Assembly (NCBI GenBank): GCA_950106755.1
Contig: OX467082.1
Span: 18,538,001 to 18,602,000 of the forward strand
Length of the DNA: 64,000 nucleotides
Reading direction: 5' to 3'
From: Climacium dendroides
Taxonomy: Eukaryota; Streptophyta; Bryopsida; Hypnales; Climaciaceae
Shown: positions 35,673 through 49,082 of the stretch, one piece after another
Numbering within the stretch: the stretch's first letter is position 1
Layout: every line of letters starts with the position of its first letter
The notes under the pieces: model-generated
Told to the model about the DNA's origin: nothing
Database searches by the model: none
The model's input: only the letters and a program-made list of their open reading frames with translations
Position numbers and translations under genes: made by a program

Positions 35673-38188
35673 TCACAACGAGGATTCACCCGGGTCATGC
35701 AATCTTCCACTGCGAGCTCGCTTACTAAAATGAGCCTGATCAGAATTGTCTCTTCGTTTAGGTGTGAGAGTCTTCTTCTCGGAGTCGAGTGTGTTTTGCC
35801 TGGGTGGTGTGCTGGGTGGTTTCGTGGGCGGAGAGTTTGGTTCACTGCCTTGGTCACGTCTTGGTTGAACACTTGGAGCTCGTGATGCTCTGTGATGCTG
35901 GTCCTGCACTGCTGAGGATGGCGATGGCGACCTTCTGGATGGTTGGCTGGTTGATGGACCTCGAGACTCGTCACGGGAAGCTGATGCAGATTCGAAGTCG
36001 CCAATGAGAAGTGGTTTGCGTGTTCTGTCCTTTCGCTTCTCCAGAAAGCGGGCTAGCGAGGCTTTCCTTGCCTGGGGAAGTTCGACTGCACATCACAAGG
36101 AAGATGTCTCCTCAGTTAGTTCAATGTAGTAGGAATCCATCGCGGGAGAGGATGGGATCCGAGTTCTTACTGTGGTATGAATCCAGAGCTTTCTTCACTA
36201 AGGTCGAGTCACCACTTCTTTTTTTCGACAGAGAGACAGCAAACCTCCTCTCTACACTTACAGGATAACTCTACTGACTGGTTGATTCGTATCAAGAGGT
36301 GATGTATCATTCTCGAAATCGTGATGAACGATGGAGCTGGAGTAGGGTTGAGTGGATGAGGAGTTGAAAATTCAAAATCTCTTTCTTCAACTCTCTTTGT
36401 GTATGACCTTCTATTGATGACATTCTTTGTACATTCCCATCGTATCAGTGACTGGAGCACATTTCGAATTGTGTCGAAGTTAGGACTATGGGTGATGAGA
36501 TTAAAGAGGTTTGAGTGAACATACCATTGGTGATGGGGGGTTGTCGACTGTTGGAGAATGTCACTCCTGAGCGCGGTGGATGTCCAACCGTGGTGGGCAC
36601 TTTTGGTGACGCCACCGGCGAGCCTGAAGTAGAGGGTGTGGACAGCGGCAGTGACATGGGCGTTTTCAGAAATGGGTTCCGTCCAGCTGCTGCACCATTT
36701 GCCACCGGTGGGTTCATGTAGTTGGAGGACCAGTTGTTGCCACTCCCGGCTAAAAGCATAATCGCTTGAGCCTTATCAAACGGCACATCATTGTAGACAT
36801 TGACCGTGCCAGCATAGAAAATCGTCAGCTGCGTCGTGCTAGGCGGCGGCTGCTGCTGCTTGCCACCTCCAGAAGCAGGTCTGCGACAGCCAACAAATAG
36901 AAACGTGTTAGTAGTGATTCACCAGATGCGAAGAGTTTGAACTGGAGGAGGGCCAACCATTGCAAACGACCATTGCAACTGACTTTACCTTGCGACAGCT
37001 TGGCCGTGTACGTTTCCGGCTTGGAATGGATGATTGTGAAAGGGCGACCTCTTGTTCGCCATAGCCTCTGCTCCGTTGGCTTGGAAATGAAATGGAGTTG
37101 GAGACCCAAACGCTCCTCGGCTTGAAGGGGGTTGCGGCTGGTGCTCAGGATCAGCTTGGGCGCCTCGCTGTGACGCCTCGTCTCGGAACGGTGAGGTCCG
37201 CGGCGCACCTGCTTGCTGGTGGCCGGCATACATGGTTTGATTCTTGCGAGCCTGCGGCTGCGGCTGCGGCATGCCCCCAAACTCACCCTGTTGAGGAAGC
37301 AAACATCAGCTTCGGGTACATCAAAGGAGTTCAATTCTCCACGTCACATCACTAACCACGGAATTACATACGGTGGAAATGATCGACTCACAAGATTAGG
37401 ATGAGAGGGGCTTGCAGGGGCTGAATTGTCCGACAGGTGATGAGCCTGCACGACGGGAGCCGCGTCTGGCGACGCTCTCTCCCTCTCCGGTGAAACCACG
37501 GCGTGACCTTCCTCCGACTGAAATCTTCTGCTCCAGGGTTGCTTGCATAGACCTGTGCAACAGAACTCACACTGTAAGCTCAGAATAATGGTACAAAATG
37601 CCGACTGGTGCTCAGTCATGAACTCACGCAAACAACACACAACAAGTCTGTCTCACGATAGAAACTACGACTTCGACATGGTCGCATGAAATGAAATCAG
37701 GGTCCTCCTTTCCCCATTGCATGGCGGATCCCTCCGCCCAACTGCATTACACCAAGGTCTGCATCTACGGCGATGGGCTCCCGATTGGATCCAAACGACC
37801 GACCACCGAAAGGACGTACTCCAGATCAGGGCAACTTCAGGGATGACGAGTGCACGAAGAGCGCACTCCCTCTGATCTCCAGGGTGAAACTACGGGCTCC
37901 TCGACATTTGTCGTCGGCTATGGAAGCGAGACAAGACGAGCAGGGAAAAAGACTAGTAAAATCACCACGAAGGTTGTTGCCTGACGATGCAAACGCGTGA
38001 GTACTGGTCGACCCACCCCCGTCTTCGGGAGATTTCCTTGCGTGACCCCCTTTCGGAATCGGTCTCACGAGCAGACGCCCCGACTCCCCAACTGCTGCTG
38101 CCTCTGGACTTCTCCGACTTCCATTACTGCATGCTGAAGTTGGCCCCATTCCCACGAAGTCCATCGCCACAGGCTCTCTTATCGCCAT
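35673..38188 (-). CDS. JAZ: JAZ (TIFY family) jasmonate-signalling repressor, five exons
   Basis: JAZ proteins repress MYC transcription factors in the nucleus and are destroyed after binding the COI1 receptor with a jasmonate-type ligand. Exons are 38188-38005 (donor could also be at 38017), 37552-37392, 37287-36989, 36880-36525 and 36085-35673. All junctions are GT...AG and phases agree, giving about 470 residues. The ZIM domain is at about 232-260: TIFYAGTVNVYND, then PFDKAQAIMLLAG. The Jas motif is at 335-354: ELPQARKASLARFLEKRKDR, matching SLX2FX2KRX2R and a degron-like LPQARK. The 116-residue tail after Jas is Ser/Pro/Arg-rich, and the PY that usually closes Jas is absent. The start could instead be ATG at 38164 (MDFVGMG). 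The frame is also open up to 38221, without an ATG beyond 38188 that I can confirm. Confidence 0.93.
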
Positions 38189-38193
38189 GGTTA

Positions 38194-38199
38194 CACGTG
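38194..38199. promoter_or_regulatory. G-box (CACGTG) just upstream of the JAZ start
   Basis: A palindromic CACGTG lies a few bases before the chosen ATG. MYC factors bind G-boxes and commonly activate JAZ genes, forming a feedback loop in plants studied so far. Its role here is inferred, and it may lie in the 5' untranslated region. Confidence 0.4.
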
Positions 38200-38221
38200 A
38201 CGCTTCTCGCCACTCCCTCAC

Positions 38222-39390
38222 GCTTCATGCGTGAGGTCCTCTCGATCCCGCTCCCTTTCAAACACTCCCTTTACTAAATTCCTGTTACCGTTTGCCCTGC
38301 AGCGTCTTCACTCCCCGACGCTCTCCTGTCCCAGTACCTCGGAGTCATGAAGGCAACCCCTTCAACACCTCCTCTGCAAACTACTCAGTCCTGATCCGAG
38401 CCCCTCGACCGGGTGCAAATGCCACCATCGATTATCACCTAACTGAAAAAAACAGCACTTGAAAACTGGTTCAGCCTCACCCCGGATTCATCTCCACGCA
38501 CCGCAGCGCCAGAGGGGGCCGTTGCTGGCGACTGAAGATAGACGACGCGAGTGAGTTCAGAAGGACAAGACGCGTGGAGCCTCGGACGATCAACGAATGG
38601 CTTTTGATGATGAGACTGAGACGATCTAGCACGTACTCAAGTACTGAGATTCATAGCGCAGTCCAGCCCGGCCCAAACCCAGCAACGTACGCAGCAGCAG
38701 GAGCAAGTTCTTGTAGCCTAAGTTGGTCTGGGGACTCCCATGTGCGGTGTCCGTCGTGGGCTAGTCAGATTGTTCGTCTGCCTGCCCGTGGGAGACTGGG
38801 AGCCCGCTTGCACTGACCCCCAGCAACTGAACCTCCAATTAAACGGTAGGACTCACTGATCAATTCAACAAGCTACTAGAGGCCTGCCTGGGGATGTTTC
38901 CCAGGGGTCGCCGGTGGAATGAGAAGAATCGGAAAAGACAGAATTACAAACAACGTGGAGCGAGTGGGAAGAGTGGATTGAACGTCGATCGAGGCTTATA
39001 CTAGCTGCGGGTCTTGGGGAGCTGCGAGACTTGGGGAGTGGTGATGATGATGACGGATGGATTCAAGTCTCCACGAGGGCGAATGAAAGAGAAATGTGCT
39101 AGGGGTTAGCAAAACAGCCATGCATTGTAAAAGCGCAGGTCACCTGGAAAATTATGCGCACGTGGTTGGCATGATGAAGCGCGGATGGGCTGGGGAGGCC
39201 TTTCCGTCGCCTTCCTGGGCTCCGGTCGGTGTCTGACTCGTTCGGGTCGTCCTTACGGAAAGGCCTCCTCAATGGACCCGGCAAACTGGCTCGGCAAACT
39301 GGCAAACAGAATGGTTCAATGGATTATGAAGGAGTGGTGTGCAAGTAAGGTGGACGACCCCTTTCGGATCGCCCGAGGGCCTTCTTGAGT
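38222..39390. promoter_or_regulatory. GC-rich probable promoter and 5' leader of JAZ
   Basis: The GC-rich island continues about 1.1 kb upstream of the JAZ start and drops sharply to AT-rich DNA near 39390. It contains a second CACGTG at 39159-39164 and a hairpin at 39194-39268. Open frames here are short and inconsistent, so no extra gene is called. Confidence 0.4.
39194..39268. repeat. 14-bp perfect inverted repeat (hairpin)
   Basis: GGAGGCCTTTCCGT at 39194-39207 and its exact reverse complement at 39255-39268 enclose 47 bases. This could be the remnant of a small transposon or a structured transcript; nothing more can be said. Confidence 0.7.
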
Positions 39391-42300
39391 TTCCAGGAAT
39401 TTGCTCTAAATTGAACAAAAAGCCAAAATTTTGATAAGTTGTATAAATTTTTTTTGAATTGTAGCTGTACAAATTCAGACTAAACATGTTAGAGATCACA
39501 TAGGAATAAGAAACACAACAATCTCACTTATGGATTGAAAGATTATAATGTTTGATCATGAGGGTGTTACAATTCCAAAAGTGATTTGAAGTCTTTCAAT
39601 CCTCTTTTCACATGTCAAATCTAAAAAGTTGGTCACCAAAAAGAATATGAAGATAAAGGGCCTAACATGCATAACTCCAATCAATTTATGGCTTCACAAA
39701 ATCTATTCTACAATTTTTTTAAATGAATTTCTAATGTGATTTTTTCTCCAAGATTTAGTGTATTTGAGGCACATTTCCAAAAGCCCTCAACACTACAAAA
39801 AGTCAAGATTTCAATATACACCCTTGCACATAATCTTGAATAGAAAAATCAGAATCAATCATTTTTTAAATCAAAATTTTGATGCTAAAACTAGACTTCA
39901 AAAAAAATTGGTAAAATATAAACTACTAAAAATATAAATTTTGTTAGGTATTATTTTACTTTAAAGTACCATCAACACCAAAATTTGGTGCCTTGGGCAT
40001 TAAAAGGTTAAACAATGTAGCATATTTGTTGTATGGGTATAGTGATTAGAAAATTTTTCATGTTTAGATAAATAGATTTAAGAAGGATTTCACATTATTT
40101 TCCTCAAAAACAAAATTACAATGAAACTTTGTCATGAAGATTTCATTCAACATAGTCCTATTATAGAAGTCATCCCAATTCCAACCATACATTGATTACA
40201 AAATTGACAATGCGTCAATTTATGTGATAATTGTAGTTTCTAATGTATATCTTGTGATCATTGGATACTTTCAATGCACATGATTGTCTCCAACATTTGT
40301 GCTACTCCTTTGCATGAGCTATCACTTAAAATACAATTGATCAAAAAGTAGGTGCCTGTTCAAAAAGGAGTCAAGTTCCTTTAGAATTGGAGAATACTAT
40401 TGCTCTAACCGCATTTGAAAAAAACAATGAAAACAAATATATAATTATTCTAGATTGAAACTTTGGATGGCTACAATACATCCATTTAAAGCAAGTTAAA
40501 GAAATGAAAAAATTACAAAGGTCATGACAAAGCATTAGGTGATTTTTTGGGGGTTGGGAGGGCCATTTCAAGCTTGTTCCCAGCATTCGTCCCCCTGCAA
40601 ATTTTGGCGAATGGCTATTCCCAAAAAAAATTGAAAAAAAAATCATTCTTGAAATGAAGAAAAAAATTGAAAAAAAATTATTGTTTTCAAAAGTGGCAAT
40701 GGTCAGTGAGCTACCGTAGCCCTCTGCAGGGCAATTCTTGCAGTTTGGAAACTGCTGGGAACTCACAATCCTCCAGAGGGCTGAAATCTCATCTAATGCA
40801 TGTGTATAAAAGTCCCTATTGAACAAATATTAGTGAATTTTTTTGTTAGGTTAGTATGTCAAATGCAATGAAGATGCCATCACACCAAAAACTTCAAATA
40901 TATGTATATCTACATAGAATCCCTTTGAGAGATATGTAACTCCCTATTGTAGTGACAATTTTTATTTTAGAAGATTGAATAAGTATTACATTTTTTGAGA
41001 TAATTTCCTTTCAAGCTACATTTATAGCTTTGCCATTTTAGTAAGATATCTTCAATTTGACTATATCATGTCTTTTATTGCCAATTTTTTCATCCATATT
41101 CTATTTTATTTTGAATTAAAAATAATTATAGCCCTTTTAAAGGTTGTAAAATACACTACTTTTGAACTTTTCCTATCAAATTACTTCTAACTTAACCTCA
41201 ATTATACTATGATCTCCATTCTGGTTCAAAATTTATATTATTTAATGTTTTTTAGAGTTACCAGTAATTTGATTAAGAAAATAAAATAAAATGGAATTTG
41301 ATGTTTACAATTATGAAAAAACGAGGATAAATCTAAGGTGCTGATTAGTATATGAGAAAATGTTGACTTTTTAAAATTCATTTCAATATAAAAAAAACAA
41401 TGACTTTTGACCAAGTATTGACATGACTTAGCTTAGCTTTTTAGGGTCAACTCTAGTCAAAATTGAAAGGAAAAAAGCAAGTTATTCAATATTTGAATCA
41501 TCATTGGTAGTAGAATTGTTGGTCTTGGAACACCAAAGAATAAAGTAGACAAGCCTATTAGCACCCGAATTAGCAATTTGAATATTTTGGGGTTACTTGA
41601 AGAAGGGCACGTGTTTCTTGGAGGGTACGTTTGTTTTCCGAATCAAAATGAAGTGGAATTGTAATTTTGCATTTAAAATTAAAAATTTTGTGAATTTCCA
41701 AAGTGGTATGCCCTAAGATTACAAAACCATTCATATAATGGAGTCATGACCATATTATAAACAATTCATAACTACTCTCCCATGTATTCAATGGTAGTTA
41801 CATGTTCACCATTAAAGAATTGACACATTATTCCTTGTTGGCATTAATGCACTAATTTTGTCAAAAAAAATGAATAATGTAGTTGTTGTTTTAGATAGAA
41901 TTAAGGCCAAAAGTAGTATGATGGAATTAGGCAGCAAATGGAAATGGGTTAAAATGGGATGGCTTATCTTGGGGCCAATTTCTACTATTTTTACAAAGGA
42001 CCAACAATTGGAGGAGGGTTGAAAGGTGCTTCTAAACTTCTAGCTTTCCATTGCAATTATAGTCCAAAATTAGATTATGTAGATTTGCTAGATGGATTAA
42101 TGATGGGCTCCATACCTAATTACTTACCATCTAACTTGTCACTTCTAAAAGTGCACACGTATAGCTTAGAAATTTGTAATCTTCCTAAAAATGATTTGCT
42201 CCAATTGATACTCCAGGTCTTCTAAAGTTTATATAATTGTTGAAAATGTAGGGTGGAGGCTAGATGGATGGTTGGAGACCATGGATCTATCCCATTGCAA

Positions 42301-43937
42301 TGAAAACATGGTAATTGATTTTAGGTTAGAGATCCAGTAAATCAATGAATATGTGTTCTTAGGGCCTCTTTACATGCTCCCTTGGTAGACAAGTGCATAG
42401 CTAATTCTAGTAAGAAGACAAATGTGTCTCTACCAATTGTCTTACCGGGTTGGGCAAGTGGGAAAAGGAGGAGTTGAAGTTTCACCAATACCAATGGACA
42501 ACCTCATTGGTGAAGACTAATGAATCTAATACATGTGAATTTATTATTGTTTCCCTCCCCACCTACTAAGTTCACATGAAAGTACAATGTCTATTTTTCC
42601 TTGTAGCACTTGCTGTACACTTCTCCCATGATCAATACATGTAAGGAGGCTCTTAGTGTAAAAGCGTGCTGCCTGAGGTTGACATTGGCACTAGGCTAGT
42701 GTCATCATGGACTTTGGGCACCTTTAGAACTAAAGAAGCTACTTTATAACTACTCCTTATTTTAAAGCTACTGCCCGGAGCCCCCCTTCGGACTTTCTAC
42801 TAGAGCGTCACAAGGGAATGCCGGTGGTTCCCAAAGTCTGAACTGGCCTACTGGGGATTGCCACCGCTGTCCACGGTAGAAAAAGCCACCTCGTGACGTC
42901 ACGCACGCCATGACGTCGGCGACGTAAGGAATAATAAAGCCTGATTGTTGCTGTGTATATGAGTGCTGACAACTCCTGTCCAGATGATTAGCACCTGGAC
43001 TGCTACAATTAGCAACATGTGGAAGTCACAGTTGCCGAATGGAATCGATTCCTTCTTTCGTCCACCAACTGAAACACATGTGCAGCAAGTTTTCGAACTT
43101 CAGTTTATTACTGCAGTGCGAGCTCCACGTTCCGTTCATCAGTTCTCGAACGCATCCGTCCGTCATCCCTACCAACTGGGAACACCGGAACAGTGAGTGA
43201 GAGGAAATTGAATGAGAACCGGACGCACTGTACACATGTGCGGCTACTGTGCAAGGCCGCTCTCATAGCACCAAATTGATTAAGGGAGCCGACCCATTTC
43301 CGGCACTTCAGCATATATGGAGTGTTGTTTTATTGAGTAGAGAAATTTTCCCATGTACAGAAATAGAGTTTAGAAGTATTCTATATTTTTTCAAAATTTT
43401 ATTTCTCAAAACATAATTACTACAAATTTTTAGTTGAAGATTATGTTCAACAAATTCTTATCATGTAGGTCCACCTATTTCCAACCAAGGGTTGGTTGCA
43501 AAATCAATCAAGATTGCAGTGTAATGCGCCATGCATAACATTGTTAACCAAGCATGGGGGATCCCCTTTGCTCCTGTAGAAAGGGGGAGCCCCCAACACT
43601 GATAGATCCTAAATCTAATGTAAAAATCGATGTGGGGAGAGGGCATGGGCCAACACTAACAACCTCCCCCAAGTGCCAATTAGATGCTCTAGATTATAAT
43701 TAAATTGCCCCCCTGGTATATAGGGAGGAATGATACCTTGACCTATGAGGTAGAGATCAACCTGATGCATAACATTCAATAGTGGAAGGAAGGTCTGCCT
43801 TCCCCTTGACAAAATGGTACAAAATATTCCACACCATTTCATCCGCCAGATGACATGGTGTAGAATATTCAACACCATCAGTAGCTAACTATCCACATGT
43901 CAATATTTGTCAGAGTTGCAAGGTCACGATTGCAAAC
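39391..43937. other. Intergenic AT-rich DNA, no gene seen
   Basis: No convincing gene. Long A/T runs give several short open frames without protein-like composition, for example 40371-40826 on the minus strand. A GC-richer patch at 42775-43320 is listed separately. Confidence 0.4.
42775..43320. other. GC-richer patch with TGACGTCA-type motifs
   Basis: Against an AT-rich background this patch holds TGACGTCACG near 42895, ATGACGTCGGCGACGT near 42910 and a possible TATA-like AATAATAAAG near 42930. A 77-codon forward frame (42963-43196) follows. It could be a promoter with a first exon, an LTR fragment or a decayed gene. No family was recognised. Confidence 0.25.
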
Positions 43938-43940
43938 TCA

Positions 43941-43958
43941 GAGCATCACCACCCATTC
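43941..43958 (+). repeat. Left terminal inverted repeat of giant Harbinger element
   Basis: GAGCATCACCACCCATTC, preceded by TCA. Plant Harbinger ends often begin GAGCATC or GGGCATC; this comparison is from general knowledge. Confidence 0.8.
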
Positions 43959-44489
43959 CCTGGCTTGCTCCCGACCCGGGGCTCGAGCGAGGCCGGAGGG
44001 AAAAAAGAGAGCCACCGGGGCCCAGGGGAAGAAAAGAAAGCGGACGGCCCGGCGCAAATGGCTCCGGCCACAGTAGTGCGCCATGCCCGGAGTTCAAGTT
44101 GACTTCTATCTTTTCTCTCTTCCCGAGGAGATGTCGGGCTTTCAATTTGTTCAATTTCCCGAGGCAATTAAAGGCAGTAGGAATGTTCCCTTGGTTGCCG
44201 TGTATTGTTTTGGTTATCAATTATAATTGTCTATAAATTTCAAGGAAAAAAATGGGGTAGGAAAAAATGCAATGATGAAGTACAAAATTATTTGCAATGC
44301 CGGTCTATTTGCAATGGAGTTTAATTCATTTGCTTTCAAAAAAAAGACAATGACATGAAGGACTTGTAATTATAAAGAACTAAAATTGACATTGCCTTAA
44401 ATTAAATAAAAATTGACATCAATTTGGAAAGACTTTTTTTGTTTTTTTATAAAAAAATTCAATTTAAGACCAAAATAATGTAAGTAGTG

Positions 44490-47400
44490 AAAATGTGCTT
44501 GAGGTGTGCTTGAGATAAACCTCAAGCACATGTGAAGCACACCTCGATCATTTTTAGTTTAATTTTAAATTATGAAAAAGGATATTTTTTGAAGATTTTT
44601 CTTCAATTCAAGGCAATGAAAATAGTAGAAATGTACTCTAGGTGTGCTTGAGGTCTACTATATGCACTAAGCATTTAATTATTTTATTTTATTTTTTCAT
44701 AAAAGATTTCAATTGAAGATTTTGTTTTTAATCTAAGGTAATGTAAAAAGTAGAAATGTGCTTAAGGTGTCTTTAGGTTGACCTCAAGCACAAGCATTGT
44801 TTTACTTATTCAATCTATTTTTATTAAAAGTCTTAAAAAAATAAAAAAAATAAAAACATTATAATGCAATGAAAGTAGTAAAATTTATTCTAAGTGTGCT
44901 TGAGCTTAACTTTAAGCACACTTCAAGCACTTAATGAATTAGTTAAATTTTGGAAGTAAAAAATTTCAATTGAAGATTTTATTTTTCATCCAAGGTAATG
45001 TAAAAAGTAGAAATGTGCATGAGATGTGCTTGAAGTTGATCTCAATCACACCTCAAGCATGTTTAGTAATATTTTAAATTATAAAAAAAATATATATATT
45101 TTTTAGACTTTTCTTCAATTCAAGGCAATGAAAATAGTGGAAATGTACTCTTGGTGTGCTTGAGATCTACTCAAAGTACACTCTGACCACTTTAGAGTTT
45201 TATTTCTCTTTTTTATAAAAGATTTCCATTGAAGATTTTATTTTTGATTGAAGGTAATGTAAGTAGTAGAAACGTGCTTGAGGTGTGCTTGACAAGCACA
45301 CCTCAAGTACAATTTAAACAATTTTGCTTATTTTTCCAATTTTACTTTATACAAAGGCAATGAAAATAGTGGAAATGTACTCCAAATGTGCCCCAGTTTA
45401 CTTTAAGCTCACATCAAGTACTTATGATTTAATTTGGTTTTCCTCATGAAATTTTTTTGTAGTTTTAATAATCTCCTAATCCAAGTTGAAAGAATTGATA
45501 GGTCATTTTGTAGAAAAGTAATAAAGGTTTGATCACTAGGGATTTTGTAATTTTTTATTATTCTTAACAATCTTTTATACTACAATTATTGGAATGACAT
45601 ACATAAAAATAAGAAATTCATATATCACACACAATTATATATCAACAATACAAGTTTTGTTTTATTTATAATTTTGTTTTATCAACTTATCATTCAACTT
45701 ATATAAGGTAGAACCCTCTCTTGTTTTGCGACAATGATTGTATTTTATTTCCTATTAAGAATCAAAATGAGATTCCACTAGAAGAAAATCACAACTATTC
45801 ATATGAAAAGGTAAATTAGTTAAATAATTGGCTATTGGCTATTGATCAATGACATTGTTATTGGTTATTTTTGAAAAACTTTTATTTTGAGAAATTTGAT
45901 ATTATTATATATTTGAATCTATAGAATTTTCTTATAAAATTTTTAATCACCTTGATCTAAACTTGATTTATCTAAATTTTATTTATAGGTAAAGCACAAG
46001 GAAGATTTCAAATTTGAAACTTCTATTTGTTATGTTTAGCTATTTGAAACATATTTATATTAAGATTTTGCATGTATCATTGAAAAAACAAACTTTCTTC
46101 CTCTTCATATTAATCTCCACATTATGGAAAAATAACAATTGTACAATATGCTTGAAGTGTGATTGAGTTACACCATAAGCAAACCTCAAGGAGAATTTGA
46201 GAGTTTAAATTTATATTTTCTTTTAAATTCTATAATAATAACAATTGTGAAAGTGGGCTAGAGGTGTGCTTAAGGACTACCACAAGCACCCCTGAAGCAC
46301 ACTTTTGGAATTATTAATTATTTTTCAAGTTTTATTGTAAATTCTTTTAAGAAAAATAAGAAACTAAAGTGTGCTTGTGGTGTGCATGAGGTCTACCTCA
46401 AGTACACCTCAAGTACACCTCAAGCACACTTTGAGAATGATCTTATATTTGACTTTATTTTATTTTTAATACTTTTTAAAAAAAATTCGAAAAATAAAGT
46501 GTCCTTGAGGTAGACATGAACTAGATCTCAAGCACACCTCAAGCACACTTTGAACTTTTTTTTTAATATTTGATTCTCATTTAAATTTTTTTTTCAAGTA
46601 TCAGATAATTAAACTGTGGTTAAGGTGTCCTTGAGGTCTACCTAAAGACAACCTCAAGCACACTTTTCAAATTCATATTTATTTTTAAATGAGGTTTTTC
46701 TTAAAATTTAAGGAAAATAAAGTGTGCTTGAGGTGAGCTTAAAGTCTACCTCAAGCACACCTCAATCACACATCACGCACACTTTTGGAATTTTAATATA
46801 TTATTCAAGTTTCATTCAAAAACCTATTTAAAAAAACTAGAAGAATAAAGTGTGCTTGAAGTGCACATGAGATAGACCTTAAGCACACCTCAAGCGAACT
46901 CTAAGAAATCCTTTATTCCTTATTTTTGCTTTTTTTAATATCTCTTTTCTAATTTCAGGAAAATAAAGTATGCTTAAGGTGTGATTGAGGTCTACCTCAA
47001 GCACACCTCAAGAACACCTTGTGATTTTATATATATAACTTTTACTTTTTTGAATATGTTACTTTTAGATTTAGGATAATAAAAGGTGCTTGACTTGAGG
47101 TCTACCTCAAGCACACCTCAAGTACACTTTGAGAATTTCCAGTATTTGACTATAATAATTTTTAAATTTTTTTTAAGCTTTAGGAAAATAAAGTGTACTT
47201 GAGGTGTGCTTGAGGTAGACCTCAAGCACATCTCAAGCACATTTTGAATTTTTTTCTATTTTTGACTTTTATTTATTTTTGAATTTTAGTTTTAATTTAA
47301 GGAAAATATAGTGTGTTTGAGGTGTGCCTCAAGCACACCTCAAGCACACTTTGTGATTTTTTCTATAGGTGATTTTGAAATTTTTCATTAAATTTACTTT

Positions 47401-48905
47401 TTGCAATATAAACTGTGCTTGAGGTGTGCTTGAGGTCAAGTATTAAGAAATCTCAAAGTGTGCTTGAGGTAGACCTCAAGCACACATCAAGCACACTTTG
47501 AGAATTCTCAATATTCGACTATGATTATTTTCAAATTTTATTTAAGCTTGAGGAAAATAAAGTGTACTTCAGGTCTGCTTCGGGTGTGCTTGAGATTGAC
47601 CTCAAGTACACTGCAAGCACATTTTGACACATTTAATAATTTTTGACTTTTACTTATTTTGAATTTTAGTTTTAATCTAAGGAAAATATAGTAAGCTTGA
47701 GGTGTGCTTGAGGTCTACATCAAGCACACCTCAAGCGCACCTCAAGCACATTTTGAGAATTTTCAGTATTTGACTTTGATTATTTTAAATTTTTTTTAAG
47801 CTGTAGGAAAATAAAGTGTGCTTGAGGTGTGCTTGAGGTCTACCTCAAGCACACCTCAAGCACATTTTGAGAATTTTTCCTATTTTTTGCTTTTACTTTT
47901 TTTGAATTTTAGTTTGAATTTTAGGAAAATATAGTGTGCTTGGGGTGTGCTTGAGGTCTACCTCAAGCACACCTCAAGCACACTTTGAGAATTTTTGATA
48001 CTTGATGTTCTTTTATTTTTAAATTTATGTGAAATTTTTTAGGATTCAAAGTGTGCTTGAGGTGTGCTTGAGGTCTAACTCAAGCACACCTCAAGTACAC
48101 TTTGAGAATTTTCAGTATTTGTTTATGATTATTTCTAAATTTTTTTTAAGCTTTAGGAAAATGAAGTGTGCTTGAGGTAGACCTCAATCACACCTCAAGC
48201 ACACCTCAAGCGCACCTCAAGCACACTTTGAGAATTTTCAATATTTGAATATGATTATTTTCAAATGTTCTTTAAGCTTTAAGAAAATAAAGTGTGCTTG
48301 AGGTCTGCTTGAGGTTTGTGTGAGATTGACCTCAAGCACACCTCAAGCACATTTTGAGAATGTTTCTGTCTTTGACTACTATTTTTTTTTTTAATTTCAT
48401 TTTCATTTATGGGAATTATTGTGTGCGTGAGGTGTGTGTGAGGAGACTTCACACACAGTTCTAGTACACTTTGAGAATATTTCTATAGATGACTTTAATT
48501 TTATTGAATTTTGTTTTTGAATTTTAGAAATATAGAGTGTGCTTGAGGTGTGCTTTAGACCTCAAGTACACTTTGAGAATTCTTTTATATTTGACTTTTA
48601 TTTTTTTATATAGTTTTTAAAGAAAATTTAGGAGAATAAAGTGTACTTGAGCTGTGGTTGAGGAGTACTTAAGGATTCCTCATGCTCACTTTGAGAGTTT
48701 TTTTAATTTTTTCTTAATTTTAGGATAATGATATTTGTTAATGTGTGCTTGAGGTGTGTTTAGGTAGACCTCTAACAGATCTCAAGCAGACTTTGAGTAT
48801 TTTTTAGTTTCCTTTTTAAATTGAATTCATTGTTTTTAAATTTTTTTTTAAGTGTGAAGTTTTTGGTAACTATCTAATTGTGCTTAAACTGTGTTTGAGT
48901 GTTGT
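44490..48905 (+). repeat. Palindromic hairpin array A
   Basis: About thirty units spaced roughly 105-130 bp apart. Each has a near-perfect palindrome of up to 50 bp: two or more GTGTGCTTGAG half-units, a GGTCTACC or GGTAGACC centre, and the mirrored CTCAAGCACAC half-units. AT-rich spacers of 50-80 bp containing TTTGAGAATTTT, TTTGACTTT and GGAAAATAAAG separate them. Units are most regular at 46360-48370 and degenerate toward both ends, with a gap at about 45430-46130. Array B (51695-53460) has the same spacer in inverted orientation. No protein is encoded. Confidence 0.92.
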
Positions 48906-49082
48906 CTTGGTTTATTGCTAGTTCACCCTGAGGATTCAATAGTCTTATTTTTGAGATTTGAAGATTGTACTTTTTTATTTATTTTTTAAAGTTAAAGACA
49001 ATGGCAATTGTGGAAAAGAGAGCATATGAAATGGGATCATAAAATATATATAGAATAAGTTGGTAGAGTAATGTCTCATTTT

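Noticed and set aside
36515..37404. Forward open frames across the GC-rich island
   Set aside because: They are antisense shadows of the JAZ exons, whose minus-strand phases and motifs agree.
40371..40826. 151-codon minus-strand frame
   Set aside because: Phe/Ser/Ile-rich reading of A/T runs; no family resemblance and no supporting signals.
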